From the NCBI GenBank assembly GCA_907163375.1, contig CAJQUW010004594.1, forward strand, positions 248,001 to 312,000: a DNA stretch of 64,000 nt, given 5' to 3'. The stretch is from Prostheceraeus crozeri (lineage: Eukaryota; Platyhelminthes; Polycladida; Euryleptidae). The first letter of the stretch is position 1; each line of letters opens with the position of its first letter. The notes under the pieces are model-generated. The model did not search any database. It saw nothing but the letters and a program-made list of their open reading frames with translations, and had not been told where the DNA came from. Position numbers and translations under genes: made by a program. Below, piece after piece: positions 22,429 through 35,136 of the stretch.

Positions 22429-24331
22429 TTTGTGTCTTCTATTGCACAGGTTTTCTATGAGGAGAGCCAGAATGTTTCTTCAAAGAACCTGAATGATAAT
22501 ATGACCGCGATATTTTTCAATCTATTTTGTAATTGATTCGTGCTCTTCACTTAAACGCGGGTTAGAAAAATGGTACTGAAGTGTTGCTTTAGCACTCTAC
22601 CAATTCACAACCACAATAATCACTTCGGAGAATAATAATTATAGAAAAAAGGCTTGTGAACACCATCGAAAAATGGGATTTTTATATTTTCGGAACTTTT
22701 TTGCTCTGTTATTTTTCCAAATTTATTTAGAAGAAAATGTGATATGCGAAAAGCCGTTGTTTTTGCCCGGAAAACTAACATTTCAGCAAGTTGTAATCGC
22801 TTAAAAAATCGATTTTCGTATAGTTGCTAACTTTTCGTATAAATCGCATCGAAGGGAGGATAAAAGTGCCTCCTTGGAGATACCTTGGAGGTTCCTCCAT
22901 TGAGAAGAATTACAGTCTCAAATCTGAAAAACATATATTTTTCCGCATTTTTCGAACCTCTTGTAAGGAACTCGATCAAATTATCATTAAAAATGCGGAA
23001 TGCAGAGAATTCTTTCTTCAAAAAACACATTTGGATTAACCAATGTCACTTATCTAAATTTTCTATTTTTTGGAATGACATATCTAGGGACGTTCAAATA
23101 GATTCATGAAGGGCACATCGCACTATTTTCGTGACCGGATGCTCTTCCACCACATGTCTTTAGTTATTCTGGCATCTTGGACTTCACTATTTCACCGGTG
23201 TCAATCTTAAGTCGTAGATGTATTTTTGGCATGCTATCTTGCATAATAATTGTACTAATATGAAATATATTACTCTTCGGATGAATCACACTTATTATGA
23301 CTGGTCGGTTATTGAAAATAAGAGGTAAAATTGATAATAAACCAGAAATACTACCAAAATATGATGCTCTGTGGATTAATCCGTTAATCCGTTTTTAATC
23401 ACTCACATTCAACAATTATTTTTACACCATAGTAAAAAATCACTATAATTAATCAACAGAAATTTTAAAATCATGACTCATTTTAAAGCTTCATAATTTG
23501 TTTCAGATTCATAGTGGGGCTATTCGCTTTGTCATATACCGCTCGCTGTATTGACTAATAAAGTACTTTTCTATTCTTCTATTCTACGTGTATCATTGAA
23601 CCTCAAACACCGTCCAGCTAGGTATGAAGTGGAGCACCCGACGAACCGTTAAGTATGTGCCAATGAGTTAACCGGTGTCATGAACTTGTTATTCATTTTG
23701 CATCTCAGTAGTATTTAATATGGAATCAAGTATTTTTTGCGGTTATGCTGCTTCCGCATGGCATGGGTTATACTTTCAATTAAAAATGATTGATAAGTGC
23801 ACAATGCGCTGGCGTCTCAAGCATCTACTGGCATCACTTGGTGATTGTGCTGCCTATATTTGAGATGTGCAGAGATGTGCGGTTTGCGAGACTTAATATA
23901 GCAGCACCATGCTTTAAGAACATAGCCTATTAACCTCAATATTTTCCTATCGTAATGTTGTGTTGTTATAGTGGTTCAACTAATCCCTATAAAGTCATCG
24001 ATATTACTTTCATGTTATCCGATTTAACATGTCATCCGATGAAAGCACTAAAAAATGTAAGCCGTCTGCCTAGTATCATGCACCTAACTTTATGCATCTC
24101 TGTGTGTGAGATAATTGAGTGGAAACACGAATGTCAGCAAGTTGAAATGGTGAATTTCAAAGGGTAGAGATAAGAAATTTGAAAATATTTCCTACAAAAT
24201 ATTATTGTTGCATGTTGTATACTACTGACATGAAATATACAAGTAGTAACCGGTAGAACTCATGACATTACAATGTGCATGTGATAATATTGAATGCTGA
24301 AAAATAGTGACGCCCATCACATTCTCTTCAG
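22429..24331. other. Intron sequence of the two-exon host segment; no recognised feature
   Basis: AT-rich. A possible LINE-like tail (TTGACTAATAAAGTAC followed by ATTCTTCTATTCT) lies at about 23550-23590. The reverse-complementary short frames at 22824-23039 do not look coding. Confidence 0.35.
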
Positions 24332-24670
24332 CCGCCTCAAACTTCAACAGAGCCACCGTCGTCGCTCACCTTGGCAACAGTCGAGCGGCATACCAAGAGG
24401 AGGCAGAAATCAGCTCCGACCCGGCTTCGACAGCAAGCAGAAGCGGAAGGAGGAGAAGACTGGATGTCTCGTATTCCGGCAGGGTCAACAGCAGAGAAGG
24501 TTGCAGCTTTGAGGGAAATGTTGAGGAAAGCTAGAATCACTCGGGAGCGTGCAAATGTTGCGTCCTTACAACCAAGAATTCATCAATTGTGCGACAACAT
24601 GACTGATCTAAGGCTTGTCACAGCTGAGGCCCCGAGGCCGAGAGAGAATAGTATCCTGACGATATCTTGA
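24332..24670 (+). CDS. Probable terminal coding exon of the same unrecognised host gene
   Basis: The acceptor CACATTCTCTTCAG ends at 24331. The exon begins in phase 0, as needed after 20002, and runs 112 codons to a TGA at 24668-24670. Composition is much more GC-rich than its surroundings. The peptide opens Pro/Ser/Thr-rich, then has a basic stretch (RHTKRRQKSAPTRLRQQAEA), a helix predicted from spacing (AEKVAALREMLRKARITRER), and a tail ending in SILTIS. The overlapping frames on this interval are shadows. The intron of 4.3 kb is filled with transposons. No domain recognised; the Arg/Lys-rich helical style would fit a coiled-coil or microtubule-associated protein, but that is only a guess. 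No AATAAA was seen close after the stop. Confidence 0.55.
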   Translation, partial: PPQTSTEPPSSLTLATVERHTKRRQKSAPTRLRQQAEAEGGEDWMSRIPAGSTAEKVAALREMLRKARITRERANVASLQPRIHQLCDNMTDLRLVTAEAPRPRENSILTIS

Positions 24671-24808
24671 TGTGCATCTATTTTCTTGACTATTGAAGTA
24701 ATGAATATGATATGATAGATCCCTCCTATCATAACTGATGAAAAAAATAATCGGAATTGAAACGATTTTGCAATTTTCTACTGATCATCTATTTTCAGTT
24801 CCTTTGTA

Positions 24809-25230
24809 CACTGTAAACCGTTGACTGACAATTGACAGACATTTGTCCTACAAAATCTATTTTGTCGGTCATTGTTAGTTCTTGTAGGATGATTGCCACT
24901 GAATACCTACAATATCTAACAAAAAACGGCAAAATGAATAGCAATGAGTTATAGCTTAAATTTTATCAAAAATGTAGGTAATTAATCAAATTATGTCAAA
25001 ATTAATCATGGTTTTGCCACACAATAATGCAGATTGCCCAAATCACTAATCGAAAGAATCAATCAATATTCAACAGTTTTTGTTTAGTTAATTTGCATAC
25101 AAAGCATCTGCTTCGATGTTGGTGGAGAACCTACAAATTCGCAGGATATCGCAGGATATTGGAGATGACAATCGTCGGTTGATTTTGTCAGTAATTTTGT
25201 AGGATAACAGTCGGTCTACGGTTTACAGTG
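24809..25230 (-). mobile_element. MITE with CACTGTAAACCGT ends (copy 2, inverted relative to 5696)
   Basis: The ends are CACTGTAAACCGTTGACTGA and CTACGGTTTACAGTG, with TA on both flanks. The sequence is the reverse complement of 5696-6136 along its whole length with scattered differences. No frame. It begins 139 bp after the host stop codon, so it could lie in a 3' UTR. Confidence 0.88.
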
Positions 25231-26451
25231 TATAGTGACTTGCCATCTGTGATTCAAATATTTTTTATTTGTGTAAATTCGTATTAAATCCAAATTTATA
25301 GCACTAGTTTTGTTGTAACTCAATCATTCATTTGGGTGAGAGAGAGAATCACGTAGGGCCTACATGTATATCTGGATGAGAAGATTTGTGTCTGTAGGAA
25401 CACAAAATTCATTGAAACTGACAGAACATACTAAACACAGACGTATACATAGCAACAATTCACAGTTTTGTATAACCAGGTCTACAAATGCTTGACAATT
25501 TGAAATTTTAGCACATTAATGGATTTCTGTCTAATATTATATTCTTCTATCTAATGTTATATTTTTCTATCTAATATCATAGTTAAAATGTGTTTGATTC
25601 AACGTGGCAAAGTGCGTCAAGGTAACAATATTTAAAAAAAAACAAGCTAATGGCTAGTTAATTTTTAGTAGGTGCAAAATATTTAAAAATACTTACTAAA
25701 AAAATGTCTAAAAATTTTAAAAATACTTACTAGAAGGACAAACAACGGTTCTCCTCTCCTCATGTGGAATGAGTTGGCGAGTAAGTCGTTCTGTTCAAAA
25801 TTATGTTTATCACTTATATATTGAAACAATTCTATAAAAAGTCCTGTAAAGACATCTTTACTAGTCTAATTACCTTGTATTGCGATTATAAAGACTGAAG
25901 ACGACTTGAACATGCTTAAAGTTTTGAAAAGACAAGGACTAGACAGAAAGCTGCATTAACTGTACCTTCACTTCTGATGCTCCAGGATTTAATAAGTGGT
26001 ATTAAAAAACCATTCACATTTTGACGACTACAGGCGATGTCTATGGTGTAGTAGATGATCGCCATGTCATGCTATGGACCCGTATTACCTAACTAGGCCC
26101 TACTATAATCTTCGTAGAAAATTGACACCCTTCTTTGAAAACCATCGTGTAAAATGCCAAAAAAGTGCACCATTTGTGCGTTTGTCTGAATCATTATCAA
26201 TCTTTTGCATTATGCTCAATGCCATAACACAACTGATGTGTTATTCATAAATGCCAGAGGATAGATGAAGACCTACATATACTTATACAAAAAGTAGGAG
26301 CATATTTTGTCATCGTGAACATCAAACCTACACAAAATAGCGACTGAATTGTCATTCAAAGATAACTGTCTCGGATATTATACTTCATTCCACTCGCAAA
26401 GTCATTGTATCTACTGTATCATTGGATTTACTAAGCTATACAAAGTTCAAG
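25231..26451. other. No recognised gene
   Basis: AT-rich with local reiterations (TCTAATATTATATTCTTC near 25535-25580; ACTTACTA motifs near 25680-25735). Nothing coding. Confidence 0.4.
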
Positions 26452-27556
26452 ATTAATCTATACATGCCGAGACCCCGAAAGGAAAAAATTCAAGAGGTGA
26501 GAACAAATTCTGACTTAAATCATTACAAGAACTACAAACGTTTCTGGCTTATTTGCCGTCATCATTGTAGTATTCCCTATTGTAGAGAATCAGCAAATCA
26601 GATGCCGATAAATCGTCATCCGACCTCCAGACATCTACAATTAATGAAATAATTCAAATCTTGTTCTCAGAGCTCGGGTTCAAAAAATTTGAACTTGCAA
26701 ACACGAATGCAAATAACTAGTTCGTGTTTGCGTTCTATGCACAAACCATTGGTAGGTGGATAGCAAGCCGGCAGCTGACACATTTGGCCAATGAAAGAAT
26801 TAATCTATACATGCCGAGACCCCGAAAGGAAAAAATTCAAGAGGTGAGAACAAAATCTGACTTAAATCATTACGAGTAAAAATTGTTGAACCCGAGCTCT
26901 GAGAACAATATTTGAGCTATTTCATTAATTGTTGATGTCTGTAGGTCGGCATCAATCTAGCTATTCGGATTTTGTCTTCCGATTGTTTGGATAAGTCAAA
27001 ATTTGAATTCAAATTTGTCATAAAATCCACATTTCTACATGCATCACATTTAATCAAGGCATAACACAAAGCATGAATTAGAGCATAGATTTTCAACAAT
27101 ATAGAGACTTCACTTGTATTTTCTTAAGTCAGACTTCGCCTTCATAGTTTATATTGTCAATCGAAAACCTCAGCATTATTATTGAATATCTACGTGTGTG
27201 CGTTGCTACAAATGATAACCAAACTGATTATCAATTATGAATGAAAAATCTCGTCAAAAATCGAATTTTGCGGCAACATCGGTATATCAGTAGGCTAATG
27301 CGCTAGCATACTATGAGGCCAACTTATTATTAGTAATTATTATGAGGGCTCACATCGACCTCCACAGCGCAAAATTCACTCTTTTGTGAAAAGCAATGGT
27401 GGAAAGACTACACGACGAACTTTTTTGATCCATCAGTTCATCTATGATAGAGTCATTTGCCCATCTGCGAAATTTCTAGCTATTCGGATTTTGTCTTCCG
27501 ATTGTTTGGATAAGTCAAAAATTTGAATTCAAATTTGTCATAAAATCCACATTTTT
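26452..27556. repeat. Compound repeat: two direct duplications and one inverted pair
   Basis: A block of about 74 bp starting ATTAATCTATACATGCCGAG is present at about 26452-26527 and 26799-26873. An inverted pair of about 68 bp (CCGACCTCCAGACATC...GAGCTCGGGTTCAA and its reverse complement) lies at 26620-26687 and 26883-26950. A block of about 78 bp starting AGCTATTCGGATTTTGTCTT occurs at 26958-27036 and 27476-27556. A hairpin GCAAACACGAA/TTCGTGTTTGC sits near 26696-26733. This looks like one palindromic element partly copied beside itself; the family is not recognised. Confidence 0.75.
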
Positions 27557-29387
27557 GCATTCCATATTTTTAAAACTGGTAGATAGAATTGCATAAGAAA
27601 AGTGCATCCTTTCAAATGAGGCTCTAGTGATGTATTGACGTCGGAAAGTTTTCATTCGGATTTTTCCTAAAGACAATAAACTCGCAATATTTACAACATA
27701 CTACTTATGAGCAGTTTTAAAAGTAAAATCAAATTTCCCAGATAACGACTCGATGATTACTTTTGAAATTCATGATACTTTCCACGAATGATGCGTTTTA
27801 TTGATACAACATTTGAAATTGAAATTTGGATTTCATTTTGAGGATGCGCAGTAAGTACAAACTATGTAAGTAGTATGAAATGCACCATTTTTTTCGTAAA
27901 CTGCTCGATGGATTTTCCTGTTGTTTTTCACACAGTCTCCTCTGACCATAGGGAAACCACCTGCAAAGCGGAAACGCATTCGGATTTCATTTAATTGAAA
28001 ATTTTTCACATGTGTTCTGTCAAAGATTTGCAGTCGTAAAGCCTCTATAAAATGAAATTCTGTCTACATTTAAATGCTTGAAACTTACCCAACATAAAAA
28101 ATAACGCTCTACAGATTAGATAAAAGACTATAAATTTATGAAAGGCTACTATTCGTGCAAAAAAAGTAGAATCACTATTTGTTCGACGAAATATTTTATT
28201 CAAATTTTATTTTGCCAAAAACTCGCCCAACGTGTTTCCTACCACCGACCGCATCAAGGGCTTCATCATCAAATTGTCATCAAATTGTATGTCTTCAAAG
28301 GTATCTGGTAATATAAACAGATATTTTCTGTGAACATTCTTACACAATTGCTAATCGGCGTTTTAATTACCAGTGTATATCTATTATCTACTATGTACTG
28401 GGCCTACATAGGGAGTCAAACGGATGATTGATCAACTTCGGATAATTGATGTACGTTTTCTGACTGAGTACCGACCTACCGATGAGCTGAAATTCTTTTA
28501 GTGCTTTATTAGTACATTCTTTAACACATGAGTATCACGTTGTGCCGATTTTGCAATAGAAGAATTTCATGTTAATTATTGTACTGCTGCTCTGTCCATT
28601 TGCTAGCCTCATGTTTTGAAATACAGTGAAGATGTAGCCATGCTGGGGAGAACACTAAAATCTTGAAAACATAATTAAGAATTAACTGAAGAGTGTTCTC
28701 TAAGTTGACCTCAGTGGTTGGGATCTAAAATTTCCATTCCGAAATATTTATTCCATCGAAGGATTGCGTGACAACCAGTGGAGGTACCAGATAGCATTTG
28801 TGCGTGTGACACAATAAATGAACCGACAGATGAATTTCACTGAGCATAGCCCTGTTGTGAAATTGTTGCTGCAAATATATTTCTGGAAATACTCGGGACA
28901 TAGCGGACAGTGGATTAAAAAATACTCCTATTGTTTCCAATAAGCTGGAATTACAATCCAAGTCTTGTTACTTTTTGTTGACTACATTTCGTGACAAACT
29001 CATGGCTCATTAACATGGCTTCATTAATTCGTTATGATTCTTTAATTACGTCTTTAAATTTGCTTGTACTCCTGTCAGCATAGCTACACTTTCTGCACTG
29101 TATTTCAAAATATACAGGCAAATGGGCAATGCACTAACGGACGATCGTTTACAAGCCTGTTTAGCTGCATCGGCAGTTAATCAAGTCATGTCAGGTCAAG
29201 TAGTCTTTATTGTTCACATAAGTGGTGAGTCATTACGGAAAGGCAGAAAATGAAACAAAAAGTCACAGGTCAAATTGTGGATTTCCAAATCGAATAAAGA
29301 AATGAGCGTCTCTTGATGACTTTAGGGGCCGTAGTAGTTGCACTTTTCGTGTAGGTCGAAATTCTCGGACCCAACATCTGTCTCAAC
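27557..29387. other. No recognised gene
   Basis: AT-rich, no supported frame or repeat. Confidence 0.4.
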
Positions 29388-30020
29388 GTGTGGCAACCAT
29401 TACGTCCAATTTCCTTTTCTCCGGATTTGCTCCAAAGCATGAGTATCAAACTTTGCATGAGGAAGGTACTTTGCAACACGAAGCTCAGAGCGGGTAAATT
29501 TGGAAGCGGTAGAGTAAGCACACGGACCAAATTGATGCGGTATATAAAGGACGAAATAATCATAAGTGTTCCACTTATGAAGACTAAACGTAGACATGCT
29601 TCTTTCATCCCCAGCTGCATAAGTCTTTCAAAGTCTGTATAAGCGCTGCCTACTCGATCAGATCGTGGTCGGAGTAAACTCACGTGTTCTTTACTCTAAT
29701 GACCTACACCTGAAACTTGAAATTATTCGCAACCGGTGACTTGTAACGATTGATTTTATTTATGAAATTAAAACCTTTTATATTATTATTGATAATTATG
29801 AAGACTAAACGTAGACATGCTTCTTTCATCCCAGCAGCATAAGTCATTTTCAAAGTCTGTCTAAGCGATGCCTACTCGATCCGTGGTTCGGTGTAAATCA
29901 TGTGACTTTTTAGTAACTGATGTCTACGTACCGGTAACTTGAATTTATTCGCAACTGACTTGTTGTTGTAACGATGGATTTTCAATTATGAAATAAAAAC
30001 TTTATTTATTATTATTGTCA
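29388..30020 (+). mobile_element. LINE 3' end with duplicated tail
   Basis: The + strand frame 29388-29642 closes with RRHASFIPSCISLSKSV, a decayed version of the SFIP..I.LWNSL motif at the end of non-LTR reverse transcriptases. About 220 bp of end-of-gene plus 3' UTR (from TATGAAGACTAAACGTAGAC to a TATTATTATTG tail) is then repeated once directly: first unit about 29575-29795, second about 29798-30020. A TTTATTATTATTG-type tail follows both. Confidence 0.55.
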
Positions 30021-30840
30021 TATTGATCAAATACTGTACGTGAGGGCAGGGCAGCCGGTGTTTGGTCAATAGTAAAAAAGTCAAAGCAGAAAAGTCAGTA
30101 GGACTTTGGTCCTTTGAAAAGGAACTTTCTTTTAAATAAATTGACCTTTTTGCTTCTGACAAAAGTTGCCCTGCCATCCCGCATTTGCTGTAATGGAACA
30201 AAGTTGATGCCTTGAGAATAATTGATAATTGTGAATTACGAAATTTCGAAACATGTTTTTTTCAAATCGAGAACACGAACACATGACACATTATGCTACA
30301 ATACGCATGATGATGAGAATGCGATGATTTATAAAAAGATAAATGGATTCTCAATATGATACGTTTGCAATATCTGACATATGAATATGGTAATGTTAAG
30401 GAATTATATACTGTATACAGATGAAAATATCATGAACTAGACAAGATTGATCGGAGAGCTCTGGAAGGAGAGAACATTTACATTGCTGAAATAGCATTTG
30501 AATGACGGCCTATTTTATTATAGCAAGAATCACATGGATGATATTTTGAGTAGAGATCATGAGCGGCCTGATATCACATTGTCAAGCTTTTTAATAATTG
30601 AACGTATCCCAAGCAAATTCTATATAATATTCTATGTGGTAAATTCTGATTATGAAGAGGTCTGGAGCAAAGTTTCTTTAAAGTGAAATATTCTCGCAGA
30701 TTTACTGAAATCACATATATATGCCTATTGAGAAACTGATATCTTAAAAGATCTTACCTGAAATGGAGCGTTTAACTTAGAAGCACAATTGCAGTTGAAG
30801 CACCATGTCCCGGTTCTACTGAGATTATTATTGCGTGTCT
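30021..30840. other. No recognised gene
   Basis: AT-rich spacer, short frames only. Confidence 0.4.
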
Positions 30841-30848
30841 CAGTTTTA

Positions 30849-31267
30849 GGTACTTCTATTCGCTTCCCCCCCCCACATTTCTGTTGTTGACACCCAGAAA
30901 TGTTGCATCGTCAACGACCTTCTCTTGCTCCTACCTGTTCTCACTAACGTCGCATAGCGTTGAGTGTGTAAACCTCCTCTTACCTGACTTGCAGAACATT
31001 TACAGCCTCAGAATTAGACAACTACTCGTCATTTGTCTGTAGACAACAATCACACGAAGTTCATCATCACAGCTGTACCTTGTATTCTAACTGAGTATCC
31101 AAGGGACCAATCCTTCATCTCAGGGTTCAAGTAAGACTTCCCAGTCGTGGTGAAAGTGTCACTCAGTGACAGATCAAGTTTATTCTAAACCCAATGTGAC
31201 TAAGTTTGATGAAATTTGATGATTTTGGAAAACTTGAAAAATGTGAGGGGGGAAGAATAGAAGTACC
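30849..31267 (+). mobile_element. 419-bp MITE with perfect 8-bp target duplication
   Basis: CAGTTTTA lies at 30841-30848 and 31268-31275. The ends are GGTACTTCTATTC-GCTTCCCCCC and, inverted, GGTACTTCTATTCTTCCCCC. A second, older copy in reverse orientation is at 52000-53311. The interior includes a near-palindrome GTCACTCAGTGAC. The 8-bp duplication points to a hAT-type origin. Confidence 0.92.
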
Positions 31268-31275
31268 CAGTTTTA

Positions 31276-34096
31276 TGCAGTTGAATGATATTCATGCAAT
31301 CATTCATTGCTGTAACAATAGTTCCGTTCTGACGTCATTTGCTGCTTTCATGATTTTACTCAATTTCATAATAAATTAACAAAATAAAATAAATTAATAA
31401 AATGAATAAATAATGATAAAGTTGCTTAATGCCTCCTATATCGATTTTCTGCAGCATTTCAGAAATCTTGCTTTGTGAATGACAGGAAATGGTGTAATTT
31501 CTGCAGCATGTGCAGCATGCATAATGCTACTATTCTTTACAAGATCTGAGGCATGCTCATTCTATCACGTCAAGCATAAAGGAAACGCGATGCTAAGCAA
31601 ACACAGTTTTTACCAAGAAACAGATGTTACATTGGAAATTGATGACATAAGCAATGAGGAATTAGCAACGCAATCCATTAGCACGCATTATTCAAAATTG
31701 ATGGATAAACGAGCATTGCTGCAAAATACCATTCCTCAAAATGAAACCATTCTTTGAATAATTTGTCAGGAATTCCTGAATTGTCATGGTGCAGTACTGT
31801 GGCATCAACAACATGTTTTCATACACAGAATTCGCACAACACAGCTTTAGTGAATCTGCAATTATGGTAAACAGGAGACAGTCCGATGAACTGTCCTGAG
31901 AGACACCACTGGTCACCACAGACCATTTAGATTGTCGCCTGAAATTTACCTCTCATTGTGCTACAATTCAAAAAGTTTTAAATATGGCAGCATGCACATT
32001 TACATAGATTGAATTTACAATACAGTATAAGTGAGACCAGACCTATAAGTAGGTTGATCAAAACTCAGTTGCAATCAGCAGGAAAACTTGAGGTCTGGAT
32101 TTCTAATCAAGGAATTTCAGAATGTAAGAGCTACAGCATTTCCTTTGCCTGCTCCTGGTATGTATGCAAATTGCACCAGATCAAGTGTTTTTATCAACAA
32201 AAATGATCAAAATTGAAAGCTCTATTTCCTCCATTAATGTATATAAAGTAGGAAGCACGGAAATTGACCGATAGTGCGACAAAGCAAAAGGAACGCCTCA
32301 GGATTTACAGGACAGGAGTGATATGGCACTAGCTTTGCCAATTTCGAAACACAAGCTGAAAAGAAGACTAACTTTACAGAAAGACGAATATCTGAGAATC
32401 CGATAGACCAGTCCAGTAGGGCCTCACTCTTCAGCCGACTAAGATGTTTCTTAATAGACAAAGGCAAGACAAATCTTGATATAGACATTTTTGGTTGATG
32501 CAATTAACAATTTGCCATCAAAAAACATTTTGTAAAACTTTTCATGATGTTATTGCACTGATTTTACTATACTTCTTTGTGCTGGCAAATATGACATATA
32601 AATAATTCACTTTTTAAATCAATCTCAATGTTTCTTCTAATTACTTTCTGAATTATTCGAATTGCAATTACATCTAATAAGTCTGACTTTTCAGTACTCA
32701 CTGAATTTAATCAGTTCAATACTTATCAAAGCATTGTCCAAATGAGGAAAGAGTTATTGATCAGATACGTGTTGTGCCACTGAATTCTTCTGATCATCAA
32801 AATGCAATATTGATTATAAAACACATAAAAAATACCCAAAACAGACTGAAGAGGCTATATCACAAGCTCGAACTGAGTCCTGAAACGAGTTATTTTGTCT
32901 AAAACTAAAGCACTTCAAATTGAGTTCCAGGCCAGTTCAGAGGTTTGGAACTTAGGGTCGGAAAGAATGCATGAATTCTAGTACTCAAGCAATCCGCAAA
33001 TCTTAAATTCTTTTCTATTTTTTGTCATCCTCGGGACTCAGGTTCCGAACTTTGCACAGTGACATATTTCGGTCATTACTGGTTGCAGTGTAATCGGGTC
33101 GTATAGCCTAGGAAGCGGGGCTAAGTGTGGAAATGCGGACCCATATGCGCATGCCTTTACAGAGCATGAATGCTCACTATGTTCAACTAAGCATCGAAGC
33201 TAAACCTTATTTAATTAACCCGCGGATGTTCCTGAAGCCTCCGTATGCACCTTTGATATCGCTCCCAAGCTGAAATAGCTGCAACTCAAATTTATGTGTG
33301 ATTTAGGTTTTACGCATTTCTGATAATCCTGCCAAACTTTGTCAATTTACTAAAGGGATGACAAAACATTTGAAATTAGGTAAAGGACTTCTTAAAAATC
33401 GAGAATTTTTGTCATTATATCATTATTATATCAATAATGTCAACATGCTTTTAACACTACTCATAATGGCTTTATGAGTAATGTTGTCAGTTTTATGCTA
33501 CGAAAAATAGATCCTAAGCCAAAAAATGGACAGATTGTCCTACGTCATAATGTATTTGGATCATTCATTCATGTGGATGCAGTTGAAATCAATATGTAAC
33601 TAGGATAGTAGGAGACAGTATGTAGTAGTAGTTTATAACCACATTTCAAAAATCTACATTTGATACTCAGCACCACTAAATTGTCCGAATGCAATCAGAC
33701 ATACTCCCAGCATTGTGACAATACGTCTTTTACAGATCAAAGAGAATCTTCTATCAAAGTTATCTGTCATCAATTTGTCAAATTGTACTCGAAGCAGCAT
33801 CTTTTTGAGAAAAGGGAATTCAAATTTTGAATCGCTTTTTTTAATCAGTAAGGTGACTGAGTTGTTGAGAACCAACATCACCATTGGAGCGTGCATGTGC
33901 CAATTGTGATAAGCACTAGATCTGGGAGCGACTCAATCACAAGGGGCTGTAAGAGCTCCCCAGGGGTTTTCGAGCTCAAAATAGTACGGGCACAGTAAGG
34001 TTGAAGATGCATGCTATGAATCTTTCAATATCCCTTTGGTGGAATTGTAAATCAGTTCACCAGCTTCAAAATGAAAGCGAATGAAGTAGGCGTGAT
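31276..34096. other. No recognised gene
   Basis: A 92-codon + frame at 31479-31757 begins with a hydrophobic stretch (SAACAACIMLLFF) that could pass for a signal peptide, but there is no domain, the composition is that of the flanks, and no splice context was found. The rest is AT-rich spacer. Confidence 0.35.
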
Positions 34097-34769
34097 GCAG
34101 AGCTGGAAGTGGGCCCTGGTCTTGGGCGGGCCGACTCGGGCGTGAAATATCTGCTACCCGGGCCGATGTTTTTTGTCTGAAATTAGAAACATCTTCCTCA
34201 TTTGTTCATTTAAATTCTCCGAATCAATTTCACATGGTGGCCTGTCAGCATGGTTCTTAAGCAATACGATGAAATAAGCACCGATATAATGACTTCATTC
34301 TTTCAAATAGACTTCGTGTCTTCAGTGCCTTCGTTTTCCATGTTCTCATAAACTTAAATACAACTTAGCAATGGCAGCTATCGGCACATTAAATAAGATC
34401 CAATTTATTTCCGATAGACATCGTGCTATGCATGAGCAACATAAAAAAAGCAAATGAAAGTTCACTTTCCTGCTCAACAGTTATCAATTTACTTACAGAT
34501 GGTGCATAGATTTTACAGTATGCGATTATGTGATCAACAATTAGATTCTAAGAATGATTCTTAAGGCGAGTACACTCAACTAACGTAGTTGATATTTTCA
34601 TTAAGAATGGTTAAGTGCTCAAATCGATGAGATTTCTCACCCGGGCCCAGATACAAAATTCATCCGGGCCGCCCCGGGCCTCATGGGCAGGCACGGGCAG
34701 TCCGGGCCGCCCTGGACCGGGACTAATATTTTGGAGACCATGTGGGCGGGGCGGTCCGGTTCCAGCTAT
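34097..34769. mobile_element. Probable non-autonomous element with GC-rich ends
   Basis: In an AT-rich setting both edges are strongly G/C-rich: GAGCTGGAAGTGGGCC...GGGCGGGCC at about 34097-34160, and CCCGGGCC/GGGCGGGGCGGTCC at 34635-34760. The outermost strings, CAGAGCTGGAA and TTCCAGCTATG, are imperfect inverted repeats. hAT elements often have such ends, but no clean 8-bp duplication was found. Confidence 0.55.
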
Positions 34770-35046
34770 GCTATACTGTGCATCGTGTATTCAAAATCAA
34801 CTGAAATTGCGCTGCGAACTCGGCCATTGCTTTTATTCATTTTCTTTAAAAAGGATGAAACTTTATCATTTTTTGCATTTGAGATTTTACCCAATATAAA
34901 GTGGATGTCTGAATGAGAATAAAGGATTCTGTTGAAAATTTGGAACAATAGTGCGCTAATATTTCGAAGCGGCACATGTTTGAAGTAGGCAAGACGACCC
35001 TAGCAACGCAATATTCCCATGCTTTGTCATATAATTCAGCACTCAC

Positions 35047-35115
35047 ATTTCGCACTAATCTGATTATAAATGTCGCATCAGAATTGTCTTCATAAATGTC
35101 CAAAAGGACAGTTGA
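35047..35115 (-). CDS. Weak candidate for a 69-nt internal exon
   Basis: On the minus strand a pyrimidine-rich acceptor (CTCTTTCTCATTCAG) precedes 35115 and a donor GTGAGT follows 35047. The 69 nt are symmetric phase 0 and open: STVLLDIYEDNSDATFIIRL plus VRN. The frame stays open past the donor, so a longer open frame is an alternative. No domain and no partner exon were recognised. Confidence 0.25.
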
Positions 35116-35136
35116 CTGAATGAGAAAGAGAGCCAT

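Noticed and set aside
31479-31757. Small secreted protein starting MTGNGVISAACAAC
   Set aside because: The hydrophobic start is suggestive but there is no supporting domain, conservation signal or splice site; kept only as a note.
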